DNA of 64,000 nt from assembly GCA_020205615.1 (NCBI GenBank), contig CM035152.1, positions 148,480,166 through 148,544,165 of the forward strand, read 5' to 3'. Under the pieces are notes generated by a model, which saw nothing but the letters and a program-made list of their open reading frames with translations, ran no database searches and was not told the origin of the DNA. The translations under genes were made by a program, and so were the position numbers. Positions 44,806-54,875 of the stretch are shown one piece after another (the first letter of the stretch is position 1; every line of letters starts with the position of its first letter). Origin of the DNA: Panax quinquefolius (lineage: Eukaryota; Streptophyta; Magnoliopsida; Apiales; Araliaceae).

Positions 44806-45437
44806 GCATTATTATAATTCACAATATTAATCGACCAGGTCGTTCCCAGGAAAGAGAGGGCTTTCCAATAAGGATTTATCCCTATTGGCGCGTAATTCGG
44901 TTACCAAACCTCTCCTTAGCAGAACATCTAGACATCGTTAATAATGCAAATAATAATATTAACAACTTTGTTATCTCAATTATTGATTTAATAATATATA
45001 AAATATTGACAATAATTGAATCAAATAACGTGAGATACTATGCAGCAATTACTGAAGTAATAATTGAACAAAACTGAGTGATTTCACTCGTAAGAATCAA
45101 TAATCAATACTGTGTGCTACTATGCAACCACGCGTATTCCTGTACTTTTAACACTGGGTGTTTCAACAGTTAACGGTAAACTTCCGCCGTTATTTTCCTA
45201 AAATATTTTTTTTTGTCGTTTTCTCAATCTGACAATAATTCCGTTGTGGGGTCCACCAATGATTGTACCGTCGTACGAATATTCCCCGACCAATCGAATA
45301 TTATAAACAACTTGCGTATTTTGCAAAATTTCTAAATATTACCCATAACTATAACATTATATCAAATTCATTCCATAATATTTAAAAATGATAATTATAG
45401 AAAATTCATCTTTATTCATAAAAGTTGGGGTCTTACA
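44806..45437 (-). repeat. Internal LTR fragment 1 of element D
   Basis: 632 bp corresponding to 40509-41141 of the full LTR, ending GGTCTTACA at 45437. The join to gag at about 44805 shares a few bases (CATTATTATAATTC in both parents). It includes the conserved block with GGAAAG-AGAGGG-CTTTCC (44851-44868). Confidence 0.85.
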
Positions 45438-46408
45438 ATCTCCCCTTCTTATGAAATTTCGCCCTCGAAATTAGGGTACGTACCTGGTATGTCGAAGAGG
45501 TAAGGATACCTTGATTTCATTTCAGATTCTAACTCCCAGGTCATTTCCTCAACATCGTGGTTTCTCCATAAAAGTTTAACTTGAGGTATAATCTTGGAGC
45601 GTAGAATATGTTCCTTCTTATCCAAGATTTGAACAGGAACCTCTTCATACGTTAAATCTTTCGCTATTTCATCCGGTTCTAACTCAATAATGTGGTTCGG
45701 GTCTTTCACATATTTACGTAACATGGATATATAAAAAACGTAATGAACATGAGACATACTTGGCGGTAAAGCGAGTCTATAGGCTACATTCCCTACTCGA
45801 TCGAGGATTAAAAATGGGCCAATGAATCGAGGATCGAACTTTTCTCTCTTTCCAAATCTCATAACTCCTTTCCATGGAGCAACACGTAACAACACATGAT
45901 CTCCAATATCGAATTCCACGTCCTTTTAATGAAGATCAGCATAACTCTTTTGTCGGTCTTGTGAGGTTTTTATACGTTGTCGGATCGTTTGAATCTTTTT
46001 CGTAGTCATATGTACCAACTTCAGTTCCAACAACGTTGCTTCACCCACCTCATCCCAGCATACTGGAGAACGACACTTTCTTCCATACAACGCTTCGAAT
46101 GGAGCCATGCCAATACTTGTTTGATAGCTGTTGTTGTAGGAAAACTCCACCAATGGTAAGAACTTGTCCCAACTTCCCTTGAAGTCAAGGACACATAGTC
46201 TTAATAAATCTTTAAGAGTTTGAATAGTCCTCTCTGATTGTCCGTCCGGTTGAGGATGATATGCCGAACTAAATCGTAAATTCGTGCCCATAGCTTTTTG
46301 CAAACTAACCCAGAATCGTGAAGTGAATCTTGGGTCTCAATCAAAAACTATGGATACTGGCATACCATGCAGTCTTACAATCTTATTTATGTACATACGA
46401 GTAAGACG
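45438..46408 (-). pseudogene. Second integrase C-terminal segment (element D)
   Basis: The frame 45926-46303 has the third catalytic residue context [20 protein letters not shown] (Glu in QSER) and FEALYGRKCRSPVCWDE. The frame 45449-45919 holds the GPFLILDRVG segment and a complete chromodomain-like tail (LLWRNHDVEEMTWELE, RYPYLFDIPGTYPNFE) with an intact stop. It is better preserved than the first segment. The right end, near the second catalytic Asp, joins LTR at about 46409. Confidence 0.85.
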
Positions 46409-46691
46409 TATTTTCATTCCGCCGTTATTTTCATAAAATATTTTTTTTTTTCGTTTTCTCAAACCGACAATAATTTCGTTGTGGAGTCCACCAATGATTG
46501 TGTCGTCGTACGAATATTCCCTGTTAAAATGAATATTCCTCGACCAATCGAATATTATAAACAACTTGCGTATTTTGCAAAATTTCTAAATATTACCCAC
46601 AACTATAACATTATATCAAATTCATTCCATAATATTTAAAAATGATAATTATAGAAAATTCATCTTTATTCATAAAAGTTTGGGTCTTACA
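46409..46691 (-). repeat. Internal LTR fragment 2 of element D
   Basis: About 283 bp matching the terminal part of the D LTR, ending GGTCTTACA. It is the remnant of the D 5' LTR and forms the right border of the insertion. The minus frame at 46337-46564 is a chimera of integrase and LTR. Confidence 0.8.
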
Positions 46692-46692
46692 A

Positions 46693-46961
46693 TTTAACGG
46701 TAAAACTTTCGCCGTTATTTTTATAAAAGATATTTCTGTCGTTTTCTAACTACGACAATACTTCCGTTGTGGGGTCCACCAATGATTGTGCCGTCGTATG
46801 GATATTTCCCGACCAATCGAATATTTTATAACAACTTGCTTACTTTGCAAAATTTATAAATATTACCCACAGCCATAACATTATATCTTATCCACGCCAT
46901 AATATTCAAAAATATATTTCGAAAAAAATTATTCTTTATTCATAAAATTTGGGGTCTTACA
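46693..46961 (-). repeat. Element A 5' LTR, right part
   Basis: Continuation of the LTR interrupted by D: TTTAACGGTAAAACTTTC here matches the uninterrupted 14419-14436. It ends GGGTCTTACA followed by TTTTG, the outer target duplication. Confidence 0.85.
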
Positions 46962-47001
46962 TTTTGCATCTAAAAGTGCAACAAGAAGACATTTTAAATG
47001 A
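46962..47001 (+). pseudogene. hAT transposase C-terminus, second part
   Basis: After the TTTTG duplication the frame interrupted at 3657 resumes and encodes ASKSATRRHFK and a TGA stop at 46999-47001, the usual short basic tail of this hAT group. It proves that 3658-46961 is an insertion into a pre-existing transposase gene. The open frame at 46949-47152 starts in the LTR and is not a gene. Confidence 0.85.
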
Positions 47002-47402
47002 TGTTTTGTGGTTCAGAATTCATTGCTATTTTTTTGTAGGTACATGTGATGATTCTTTGCTTCGATTAATTTTGGAGGATGAAAAGAAGATTGATCAAAT
47101 CAAGAAATGCTTATGGAGATTCAGGAGGAAGCATGTAGACTCAAATATGTAGTTTTTGTTTTTTAATGCAATGTTTACAATTCGGGGTACTCTTTTTCCT
47201 TTGTTTGGTGTTTTGTTCCATTGAGTTTTCCCCAAACAAGGTTTTAATGAGGCCCCAAAGTGTTCTTCCTTATCTTTTATAAATTTTATAATTTTAATAA
47301 AATTAATTAGTTGATAATTTATTAATTTTTTTGTTTAATTTGTATAAAGGGGCACACTTGAGAAAATTTGCCCTCGGCCTTAAAAAATCTAGGACAGACT
47401 CT
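47002..47402 (+). other. hAT 3' non-coding region and right end
   Basis: AT-rich 3' region with no frame. It ends in GGACAGACTCT before the ATAAGAAA duplication. A GGCCTTAAAAAATCTAGG stretch just inside the end pairs loosely with the left end. Confidence 0.7.
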
Positions 47403-47410
47403 ATAAGAAA

Positions 47411-47782
47411 GATAAATTTCTCTACCACTATACTATCACATTTTGTCAAAATATCCTATTTATGAGTGTCTGCATAAAGGAGAAAAAATAAAATAAATTT
47501 AGGATACAAATTTTCTCTCAAAAAAATTTCACTAAAAGTGGACAAAAGACTTAAAAAATGCTTTTGAAATTATCATTTGGGAGTGTTTGGTACAATTCAT
47601 GTGAGATTTGTCATGCTTTATAATATTCACTCTCCTAAAAAAGTACTAAAGAATGAAAAAAAAATTATATCATAAAATATGTTTAAAGTGCACAGTTCAA
47701 ATGTATATGTATTTTATCTTTAAAACTAATTAAGTAGGGTCAATTACTTCTAATTTTTTTTTAAAGAGATTTTTAGTGTATT
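47411..47782. other. AT-rich host flank without recognisable feature
   Basis: Sequence between the hAT element and element E. No gene, repeat or RNA recognised. Confidence 0.6.
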
Positions 47783-50416
47783 TGTGACGCCCCCAAAATA
47801 GGTCCAATCCACCCAACCCATTCCAAGTCGCCAAATACATAGTACAGAAAACAACTACAACTTTATTATTACAATTGTCATGCAAAATACAACAACACAT
47901 ATGCTGTGAGTTTTGATACAAATATATATCAACTGTGACTCTCATCCCAACCTTGGATAGCACGTCACAATGGCACCTTACATAAAGGTACAGTCAATAA
48001 CTGTTTTATAAATTAAAATCTTTGGAAAATGCTCAAGGAAACCTTCGTACATGGGAGACCATGCATCTAAGTTATAATAGATATCATATGACTCGAGAAT
48101 TATCCTTGGTTGACCCAATAGACCCCAAAGAAAAACGAGAAGATTACTATCATGTTCTTTCCAATGGTGAGTCTTCTCTTGACATATAACAATTTATTTT
48201 AATCATTTCTTAAAATTATAAACAATTTATTTTAATTGTTTACACTTTACTAATTAATGTATCTAATCATCCTAAAATGTCAAACTCATAAGATTTTATC
48301 ACCAATAACCAAAACTCTCATCAAAAATCTGAATATACCTTATATAAGATTCTCAAGCTATAAAATCCTATTTTCCAATTTTCTTACTTTACATAACATA
48401 TTTAATTCATTTATTCATAACTAGTCTATTTTCATAAAAAATATCAAATCAGTCTCGAGAAAATTTTATTTTAAGGATTTATGAGAATATAGTCCCATAT
48501 TGAACATATATATTTTCTCGAATTTTTAAAATTTATTTACTATTTTTCATATGGCCAAAGCTAGAATATTTAGACATTTATCATAAGTCGTAATTTTGTA
48601 AAAAATTTCAAAATTCTGAGAATATCTTCGTCATTATATACATGTACTCCCAATAAAAATTTCACCAATTTTGGAGTTAACCACGAGGAGTTATAAGGGT
48701 TTACTTTTAAAATTATTCCCATAAAATTCATAACTCTAATCTATACATCCAAAAATCGCCATTTTGGACACAATCTAGAAAATTCATCAAATTATCATTT
48801 TAAATTTTTTGAGAATTTTGAGAATTGAAAAAATCTGAAACTAAAAACATAATAACCCTTACAATCTCTTTACCTCAAAAAGCGGTATTTACATTTGGAA
48901 TATCGGATGTAAAGTCGAAGGAAACTTGCACTGAATAACAACTCTCAAAGTATCTAAATACTCACAAAAATACGCTCGATAATATAGAGAGAAAGAAAAC
49001 TTGTTTCTGGTGTGATTTTTAATTCTAACTTAAGCGCCTATTTGTAGAAAAATGCTAGAACGCCATAGGAGACTAAAATAATAAAATATTATTATTATTT
49101 TTTCTTCATTTCTACACCCACCTCTATCAAAGCCAGCCATCTTGGACACAAATTTGCAGCCCACGTGTTAAAAACAAAAGTGGGTCCCACCCACAATTTT
49201 AATAAAAATATTTTATTTCCGAAACTTCAACAATTCATAATAAATAACCCTTTTATTAGAAAAATACGAATTTTATGTCCATTCCATACGAAATCGAATT
49301 CTCTACAACTTTGTAGCTTTAAGTTTTTCCAAATTCCAAACAGAAAATATCCGAAATTCACATATGGACGATTTTCAACACCTCTTAAAATTCATAACAA
49401 ATCATACGTTAATTTTTAACAGTTCAAAATTTGTGGACATATACTCAACTTATATATGTATAACATATCCAAAAATCACAACGATCCAACGGTCGGATTA
49501 AAATTATAACTCACGCAGTAGAACTTTAAGAACACCGATTTAATTTTTTAATGCCTCCAATCCGATAAAATACTGATAAAACACCTCAACATTATTTCTT
49601 TCATTTATAACCACATAAAATAAATATTTTCCTATCCATCATTTATGTCCACATAAAATAAATATTTCCTTATCATATAAATCAATAATTAATTATTCAC
49701 AAATAATATTACGTAATCACAATAATGACAACTGCAATGGTTCGAGGAAGAGGGGGCTTTCAGATAAGGATTTTTCCTTCTTGGCGGCGTAAATTAGGTG
49801 ACCAAACCTCTCCTTGACATAACTTTCTAGACATTGCCAATAATACTATTTAATAATATTATTGAAATAATATGAATTATTGATCTGATAATGGGAAATG
49901 CTGTGCAATGACAATTATTGAAACAACAATAATATAAAATATCAATGCAGCAATTATTGAACCAATAAAATAAAATATTAAACAGTAATTACTGTAACAA
50001 TTATTGAGTAGTGCCTTCTTACGTAAGAATAAAAAATATTGTGCAATATCGTGTGCTACTGTGCAACCACACGTATTACTATATTTTAACCGCCAGGTAT
50101 TCCAACAGTGTTAACGGTAACAACTATGTCGTTATTTATAAAAACTCAAACTTGTAGTTTTCTTCATCCGACAATTATTCTATTATGGGGCCCAAAAATG
50201 GCTGCGCCGTCGTACAAATATTCCCCGACAACAAGAATATTCCACGACCAAACTAATATTCCCCGACAACAATGAGTATTTTATAACCACTTACGTATTT
50301 TATAAACTTTACATATATCACCCTTAACTTTAACTTTTTATTAATTTAACCATTTACTGAATAATAATTATAAGAAAAATTAAATACTTTTATTTCATAA
50401 AATTCGGGGCCTTACA
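47783..50416 (-). repeat. Element E 3' LTR (2.6 kb, internally deleted)
   Basis: TGTGACGCCCCC...GGCCTTACA. Colinear with the complement of the element B LTR except for a deletion of about 1.4 kb at about 48191, where the B LTR continues through the acceptor and hairpin array. The deleted part is present in E's own 5' LTR. The TATA region is near 49050 (degraded) and the donor TTTTTGAG|GTAAAG near 48869. Confidence 0.85.
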
Positions 50417-50736
50417 ATCTCCCCTCCTTATGAAATTTCATCCCCGAAATTTAAGTACCTGGTATTTCAAAGAGTTGAGAATACCTTGCTTTTATTTCAG
50501 ATTCCATCTTCTCTGTCATCATGATTTCTCTATTGCTCATCTCCTGTATTTCAGATATCATTCTAGAATACAGCTTCAAAACAAAGGTTAATTGACATAT
50601 CACAATTTGTCAACTTAAGTAAGAAAATTCAGCTTAGGTAGGACACACACTAGCGAAGGATATTACTCGTCTCTCCCTTCCTAGTTTTAATCCCGGATCT
50701 CCGCCAGAGATCATATCCCTAAGCTCTGATACCAAC
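50417..50736 (-). other. Element E internal region
   Basis: Left to right on plus: complement of the polypurine tract (50417-50429, AAGGAGGGGAGAT on minus), a short integrase-tail remnant, leader sequence, and the primer site next to the 5' LTR. No reading frame of note. Confidence 0.8.
50718..50734 (-). other. Intact primer-binding site of element E
   Basis: The minus strand reads TGGTATCAGAGCTTAGG. The first 12 bases are an exact complement of the 3' end of plant initiator-Met tRNA (GCTCTGATACCA on plus). It is the best-preserved gypsy primer site in the window. Confidence 0.88.
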
Positions 50737-52065
50737 TTTGACACCCCCAAAATAGGTCCAATCCACCCAACCCATTCTGAGTCACCAAATACATAGTACA
50801 GAAAATAACTACAACTTTATTATTACAATTGTCGTGCAAAATACAATAACACATATGTTGTGAGTTTTGATACAAATATTTATCAACTGTGACTCTCATC
50901 CCAATCTTGGATAATACGTCACAATGGCACCTTACATAAAGGTATAGTCAATAACTGTTTTATAAATTAAAATCTTTGAAAAATGCTCAAGGAAACCTTC
51001 GTACATGGGAGGCCATGCATCTAAGTTATAATAGATATCATATGACTCGAGAATTATCCTTGGTTGACCCAATAGACCCCAAAGAAAAACGAGAAGATTA
51101 CTATCATGTTCTTTCCAATGGTGAGTCTTCTTTTGACATATAACTATCTCCACTGTCTGCAATTTAGAATTATATTTCAACCAAACTCCAAGATTATATA
51201 GGTAGTGCTCGTAGATATACTCAGCAAGTGAATGTGCACAACCCTGTCTTATGATGACACTAGGTTGTATGTCATTAGACATCTTGTATGATAGTGGAAA
51301 ACATCCTTCCAAAGTTGGGTTCACCTCACCCTATTTGATTCACCAAATATAACTATTAAATGACGTATAAAATACAACACACTTATCTAAAGTTCTCAAT
51401 AAAATTATTTCCATACTCTTTAGGGAGAACCTCAACAACTATAGACCACCGTTCTATTCCCCTGTTATTCCTGCTCGACCGAGCTACACTTTTATTACCT
51501 AAAAGGAATTGTGAAGCAAAAGGGTGAGCACAACTAGCCCAGTAAAGAATATCATGTCTAATGATAATTAAATTATCAATAGCCTTCATCGGTAATAAAT
51601 CAGAGATTTAGAATATATGGTAGATGATAAAACTTTTCAACCATAGTTGCAGCGGAATGAGCAATCCATTAGAAGAGTTAAATAGACCATAACGTCTATT
51701 ATCTTCTCCATGTTAAAAATTCACCAATAATGTTTTATCCCTGTAACATTAATCAACAGTTTCTATCCACAATCACGTGTATAACTCATAATCATAATTG
51801 TAGTTCTAAATTCCTCTTCTCATCCAAGACGAAGATAATTTTTATCACCTGTCTTTACCTAAAACATCAAAGATCATAGTTATACCAAATCACAGTTCTT
51901 GTTCATAATCATACTAATAAGTTCATCTTTGCACTACGGGCCAAAGATATTCATTAACAGTTCATCTTTGCACTACAGGCCAAAGATATTCAACAAGAAG
52001 TCATCTTTTTGCTGCGCAGCCAAAGATATTCAACAACAGGTCATCTTTGCACTACGGGCCAAAGA
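50737..52065 (-). repeat. Element E 5' LTR, visible part
   Basis: It begins TTTGACACCCCC and matches the complement of the element B LTR 3' portion. The acceptor (CTCACCC, then CCTTTTAG|GTAATAA on minus) is near 51501. It ends inside the hairpin array where LTR F is inserted. The minus frame 50932-51324 (130 codons) has no known domain and is conserved only as LTR sequence. Confidence 0.85.
51925..52065. repeat. Hairpin array in element E 5' LTR
   Basis: Units ATCTTTG-CACTACGGGC-CAAAGAT at 51925, 51964, 52002 (degraded) and 52042, period 38-40 bp, opposite orientation to those in element B. LTR F is inserted at the end of the fourth unit. Confidence 0.82.
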
Positions 52066-53017
52066 TGTGACGCCCCCAAAATAGGTATACATCACCCATT
52101 CCGAGTCGCCAAATACATGGTACAGAAACAACTACAACTTTTATTATTACAATTATCGTGCAAAATACGACAACACACATACTGTGAGTTTAAATACAAA
52201 TATTGTCTTCTAGACAATATCCACACTCAAATAAGTCTTCATTACATTTATTGATACACTATTTTATAAAAATAGTGAGGACTGCTAAAACAACTGTCTA
52301 GGACCATCACTCTTTACCCCGACTGGTTCCTGCTATATTCTCACCTCCTGAGAAGAAAAAAATGGAACAAAAAGGAAAAGGGTGAGCTCAACTAGCCCAG
52401 TAAAGAATATTATGACTATGATAAAGAACAACAATTTATCGTTAGCCTTCAACAAATCAGATAAAATATAATGGACAACCAGTTTTAGATCAATATTCGC
52501 AGTGGAAATAAAAGTTCATTAGAAGAGTTAAGTAGAGAATGAAATCTACTATCATTTATGAATTTAAAAGTCCATCATCAATATTTTATCCCTGTAACAT
52601 CAATCAATATACATCTTGCATCAAATATTCATCTTTGAACTACAGGCCAAAGATATTCATTTGTATCACTAGTTGGTCATGTTCATCTCAACACATGTTC
52701 ATCTTTGCACTGCGGGCCAAAGATATTCATCAAGTAATCATTCATCTTTACACTACAGGCCAAAGATATTCATCAAGTATCACCATTAAAGACTGAGGAT
52801 GATGAAAAACATTTTAGAGAACGAATCCAGTGACACAAAAGGACAAAGATTAGATATTCGTGCTTTGGATAATTCAAGTTTAAAAATACTCCATAATGGA
52901 GTAAAATTCAAGAATGAAGATCAAAACATGGATTCAATTTCAAGAATAACGGTCACAACAGATAACTTAGAAGGAAGAAAAAAAATAATTTTTTTTGTGA
53001 ACAGTACCCGTGAACAG
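52066..53017 (-). repeat. LTR F, visible part
   Basis: It begins TGTGACGCCCCC and is closest to the solo LTR at 33103-35700. It has acceptor CTTCTCAG|GAGGTG near 52348 on minus and hairpin units at 52631, 52701 and 52744. It is interrupted by copia G at 53018. Frames at 52539-53020 are repeat-derived. Confidence 0.85.
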
Positions 53018-54875
53018 TGAAAGTAGTATGCACACAAGCCAATCATGTTTGATGATAAAGCATATACTTTGTAACAATCTTATTCATTTATTAATAAAAA
53101 GTATTAATTTATTAAAGGCTTTTAATTATCTACATGATGCTGTTTTATAATATGTGATAAACCCATAGTTTTAAGCAATGCTTTTAGAATAATGATGATG
53201 ATCATTCTAATGAGATCTAAATTCTTAGAAAGCTTAAAACTAAAATAGTTCCCAATCATTGGATTACTAAATTGGGGATTAGTGAATCCGGATAGATTGG
53301 TACATACGTTGTTTTGCTCGTTGGATGAGGATGATTGATCTCATGATCATTTGTGTGGAGACACTAAAGCAAGTATGTAGGTGCTTATTAGAGAATAAGT
53401 TCATCGAACGTGGCTCGCTAAGGAATACCTAATGGAGTTTTACTTGCTCGTCAATAGGAATTTCTGTAGTGATAGTAAGACAAGTGATCCTTGGACTTGA
53501 GATCATCATAGTATCTTGTGTATGATGAGTTATACTTTGACTTATTCCTTAAGACCCTTAGGGTATATCAAAGGGTATGCTTGGGTATAATAAGTTGTAT
53601 GCATGGAGATAATGTATGATCAATAAAGAATCTACCACTTTATTAAAAGAAGAGAAATGTCCTATGTGATTCGATAAATGACAACCCAAAGAGTCCTTGG
53701 CAAGGCGAGAATGAAATTAGAAAGGAATTTCTAATTTGCATTATTTGGAGTTGTGCATTTAAGGATCGAAATACATATAATTAAATAAAATAAGACTTGA
53801 CAAGAATTCCATGTCTTATATTTAATTGGGACATTGTATGGTGGAAGGATTGAATTAGCACAGTAACTATTTACTCAAAGGTTCTTTTATGATTAATGTT
53901 GAAATCTATATTATCCGGAAAGTCGTTGATCGCTAGGGAGGCTTATCCCTATTGTAGAATAAATATTATTTATTTAAATAAATTAATTGTTTAATTTATT
54001 TATTTAAATAAGATTAGAATTGTTCTAATTGATTTATTCACAATAGGTTTAATATGGAGAACCTAAAGGGTCACACCATAAAAGGAAGAATAATTATTTA
54101 AGAAGTTAATGGCATAATCGTAATAATATGTTATGTATATTTAATTTAATCTATGGTGATAGAATAAATTAAATAGCTTAATATTTATTATTTAATATTT
54201 TAGAAATATTAAATATAAATTAATAAGAGGAGTCTTATTAATATTATTACAATTATTATTATTATTTTAATTTCTAAAAGAGTTTAGGAATTAATTTAAT
54301 ATAAGTACTCTCATTTATTCCTAATTGGATTAGGAAGAAAAATTAGTTAAAGGAGTTTAATTAATTATCCCTAATAAGATTAGGAGCCCTTTAATTAAAA
54401 AAGGGTTTAATTAAATAATACCTTATTTTAATAGGGTTACTTGGTATCTTTATAAGAGGAGTCTTATATCAGATATCAAGATGACGTGATAATTCTAATG
54501 GTTGGAGAGTACGCTCCTTTTCTATAGAGATAGAAAAACTAGGGTTTAGCCAACCACCCATCTTCTTAAATCCTTCTTCTTTCTTGGTGGATCACCTCTA
54601 GAGGCCAAACACTTGGGTGGCTAACGTTGATCAAAGGAAGGAACCAAACCCGATGGATTCAAGTTGAACGCGAAAAGGATTGGAGGTGAACTTGTACCTG
54701 AGGAAGCTCGGATATTCAAGGGTATGTTTCTTATTTATCTTTTTCGTTTAATTAATAATTGTGCATAAAGGGTGATCCGGGTATATGGTTTGTAAAATTT
54801 TTAAAACTCTGATTTTACACGTTTCCGCTTACTTTGAGCAATTTGATTGCGTTCATGAATATTACAAACCTAACA
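53018..54875 (+). repeat. Copia G 5' LTR
   Basis: TGAAAGTAGT...CCTAACA, 1858 bp, inserted in LTR F after AACAG. TATA-like TATAAGAG at 54451. Splice-donor match TTCAAGG|GTATGT at 54721/54722. Confidence 0.9.

Larger units (their letters stand above)
38136..46691 (-). mobile_element. Element D: rearranged Ty3/gypsy copy in element A 5' LTR
   Basis: It starts TGTGACT after TTTAAC (38130-38135) and ends GGTCTTACA at 46691. One extra base precedes a second TTTAAC (46693-46698), and the surrounding LTR reads through as in 14411-14430. Reading right to left: LTR fragment (46691-46409), integrase (46408-45438), LTR fragment (45437-44806), zinc knuckle/protease/RT/RNase H/integrase (44805-41155), polypurine tract and full 3' LTR (41141-38136). 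The primer site and most of gag are absent. The mosaic suggests recombination or template switching before or after insertion. Confidence 0.75.
3658..46961 (-). mobile_element. Element A: Tekay/Del-like Ty3/gypsy retrotransposon hosting nested insertions
   Basis: The block is flanked by TTTTG at 3653-3657 and 46962-46966. The outer ends are TGTGACG (3658) and GGTCTTACA (46961), i.e. the reverse complements of the LTR 3' and 5' termini, so the element reads right to left. Order on the minus strand: 5' LTR (46961 to 36106, interrupted by D), leader with decayed primer site, gag start (35762), gag (interrupted by a solo LTR and by C), protease, RNase H end and integrase (18423-14720), polypurine tract, 3' LTR (14708 to 3658, interrupted by B). 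Reverse transcriptase is absent. The integrase C-terminus, with a chromodomain-like WRNNDVEEMTWE segment, points to the Tekay/Del chromovirus group. Confidence 0.85.
2461..47402 (+). mobile_element. hAT DNA transposon, split by a 43.3-kb nested insertion
   Basis: The element is flanked by an 8-bp direct repeat ATAAGAAA at 2453-2460 and 47403-47410, as expected for hAT insertions. Its ends carry related inverted sequences: TAGAGCCGACCTTGG on the left and, read on minus from 47402, AGAGTCTGTCCTAG. Between them lie remnants of a TTF-type hAT transposase whose C-terminal dimerisation domain is interrupted at 3657/3658 and resumes at 46962. Removing 3658-46961 and one copy of TTTTG leaves about 1.6 kb, so the copy was already internally deleted: most of the transposase N-terminus and catalytic core is missing. 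Confidence 0.85.
47783..52065 (-). mobile_element. Element E: non-autonomous gypsy-type element of the B family
   Basis: Minus orientation: 3' LTR 47783-50416, internal 50417-50736, 5' LTR from 50737, interrupted at 52066 by LTR F. The 320-bp core has polypurine tract, pol tail and leader and a perfect primer site, the same plan as element B. Outer left flank is GTATT (47778-47782). The right end is not reached in the window. Confidence 0.85.

Noticed and set aside
48191..48192. Deletion in element E 3' LTR as a product of retrotransposed spliced RNA
   Set aside because: The break points do not coincide with the predicted donor and acceptor, so it is an ordinary internal deletion.
50721..50734. 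tRNA-like sequence ending CTCTGATACCA
   Set aside because: Only the primer-binding site complement; no cloverleaf or A/B boxes upstream.
50932..51324. 130-codon minus-strand frame in element E LTR
   Set aside because: Matches LTR sequence of element B (about 8880-9270), where it is interrupted. No known domain. Considered as a possible LTR-encoded protein, but frame conservation is poor.
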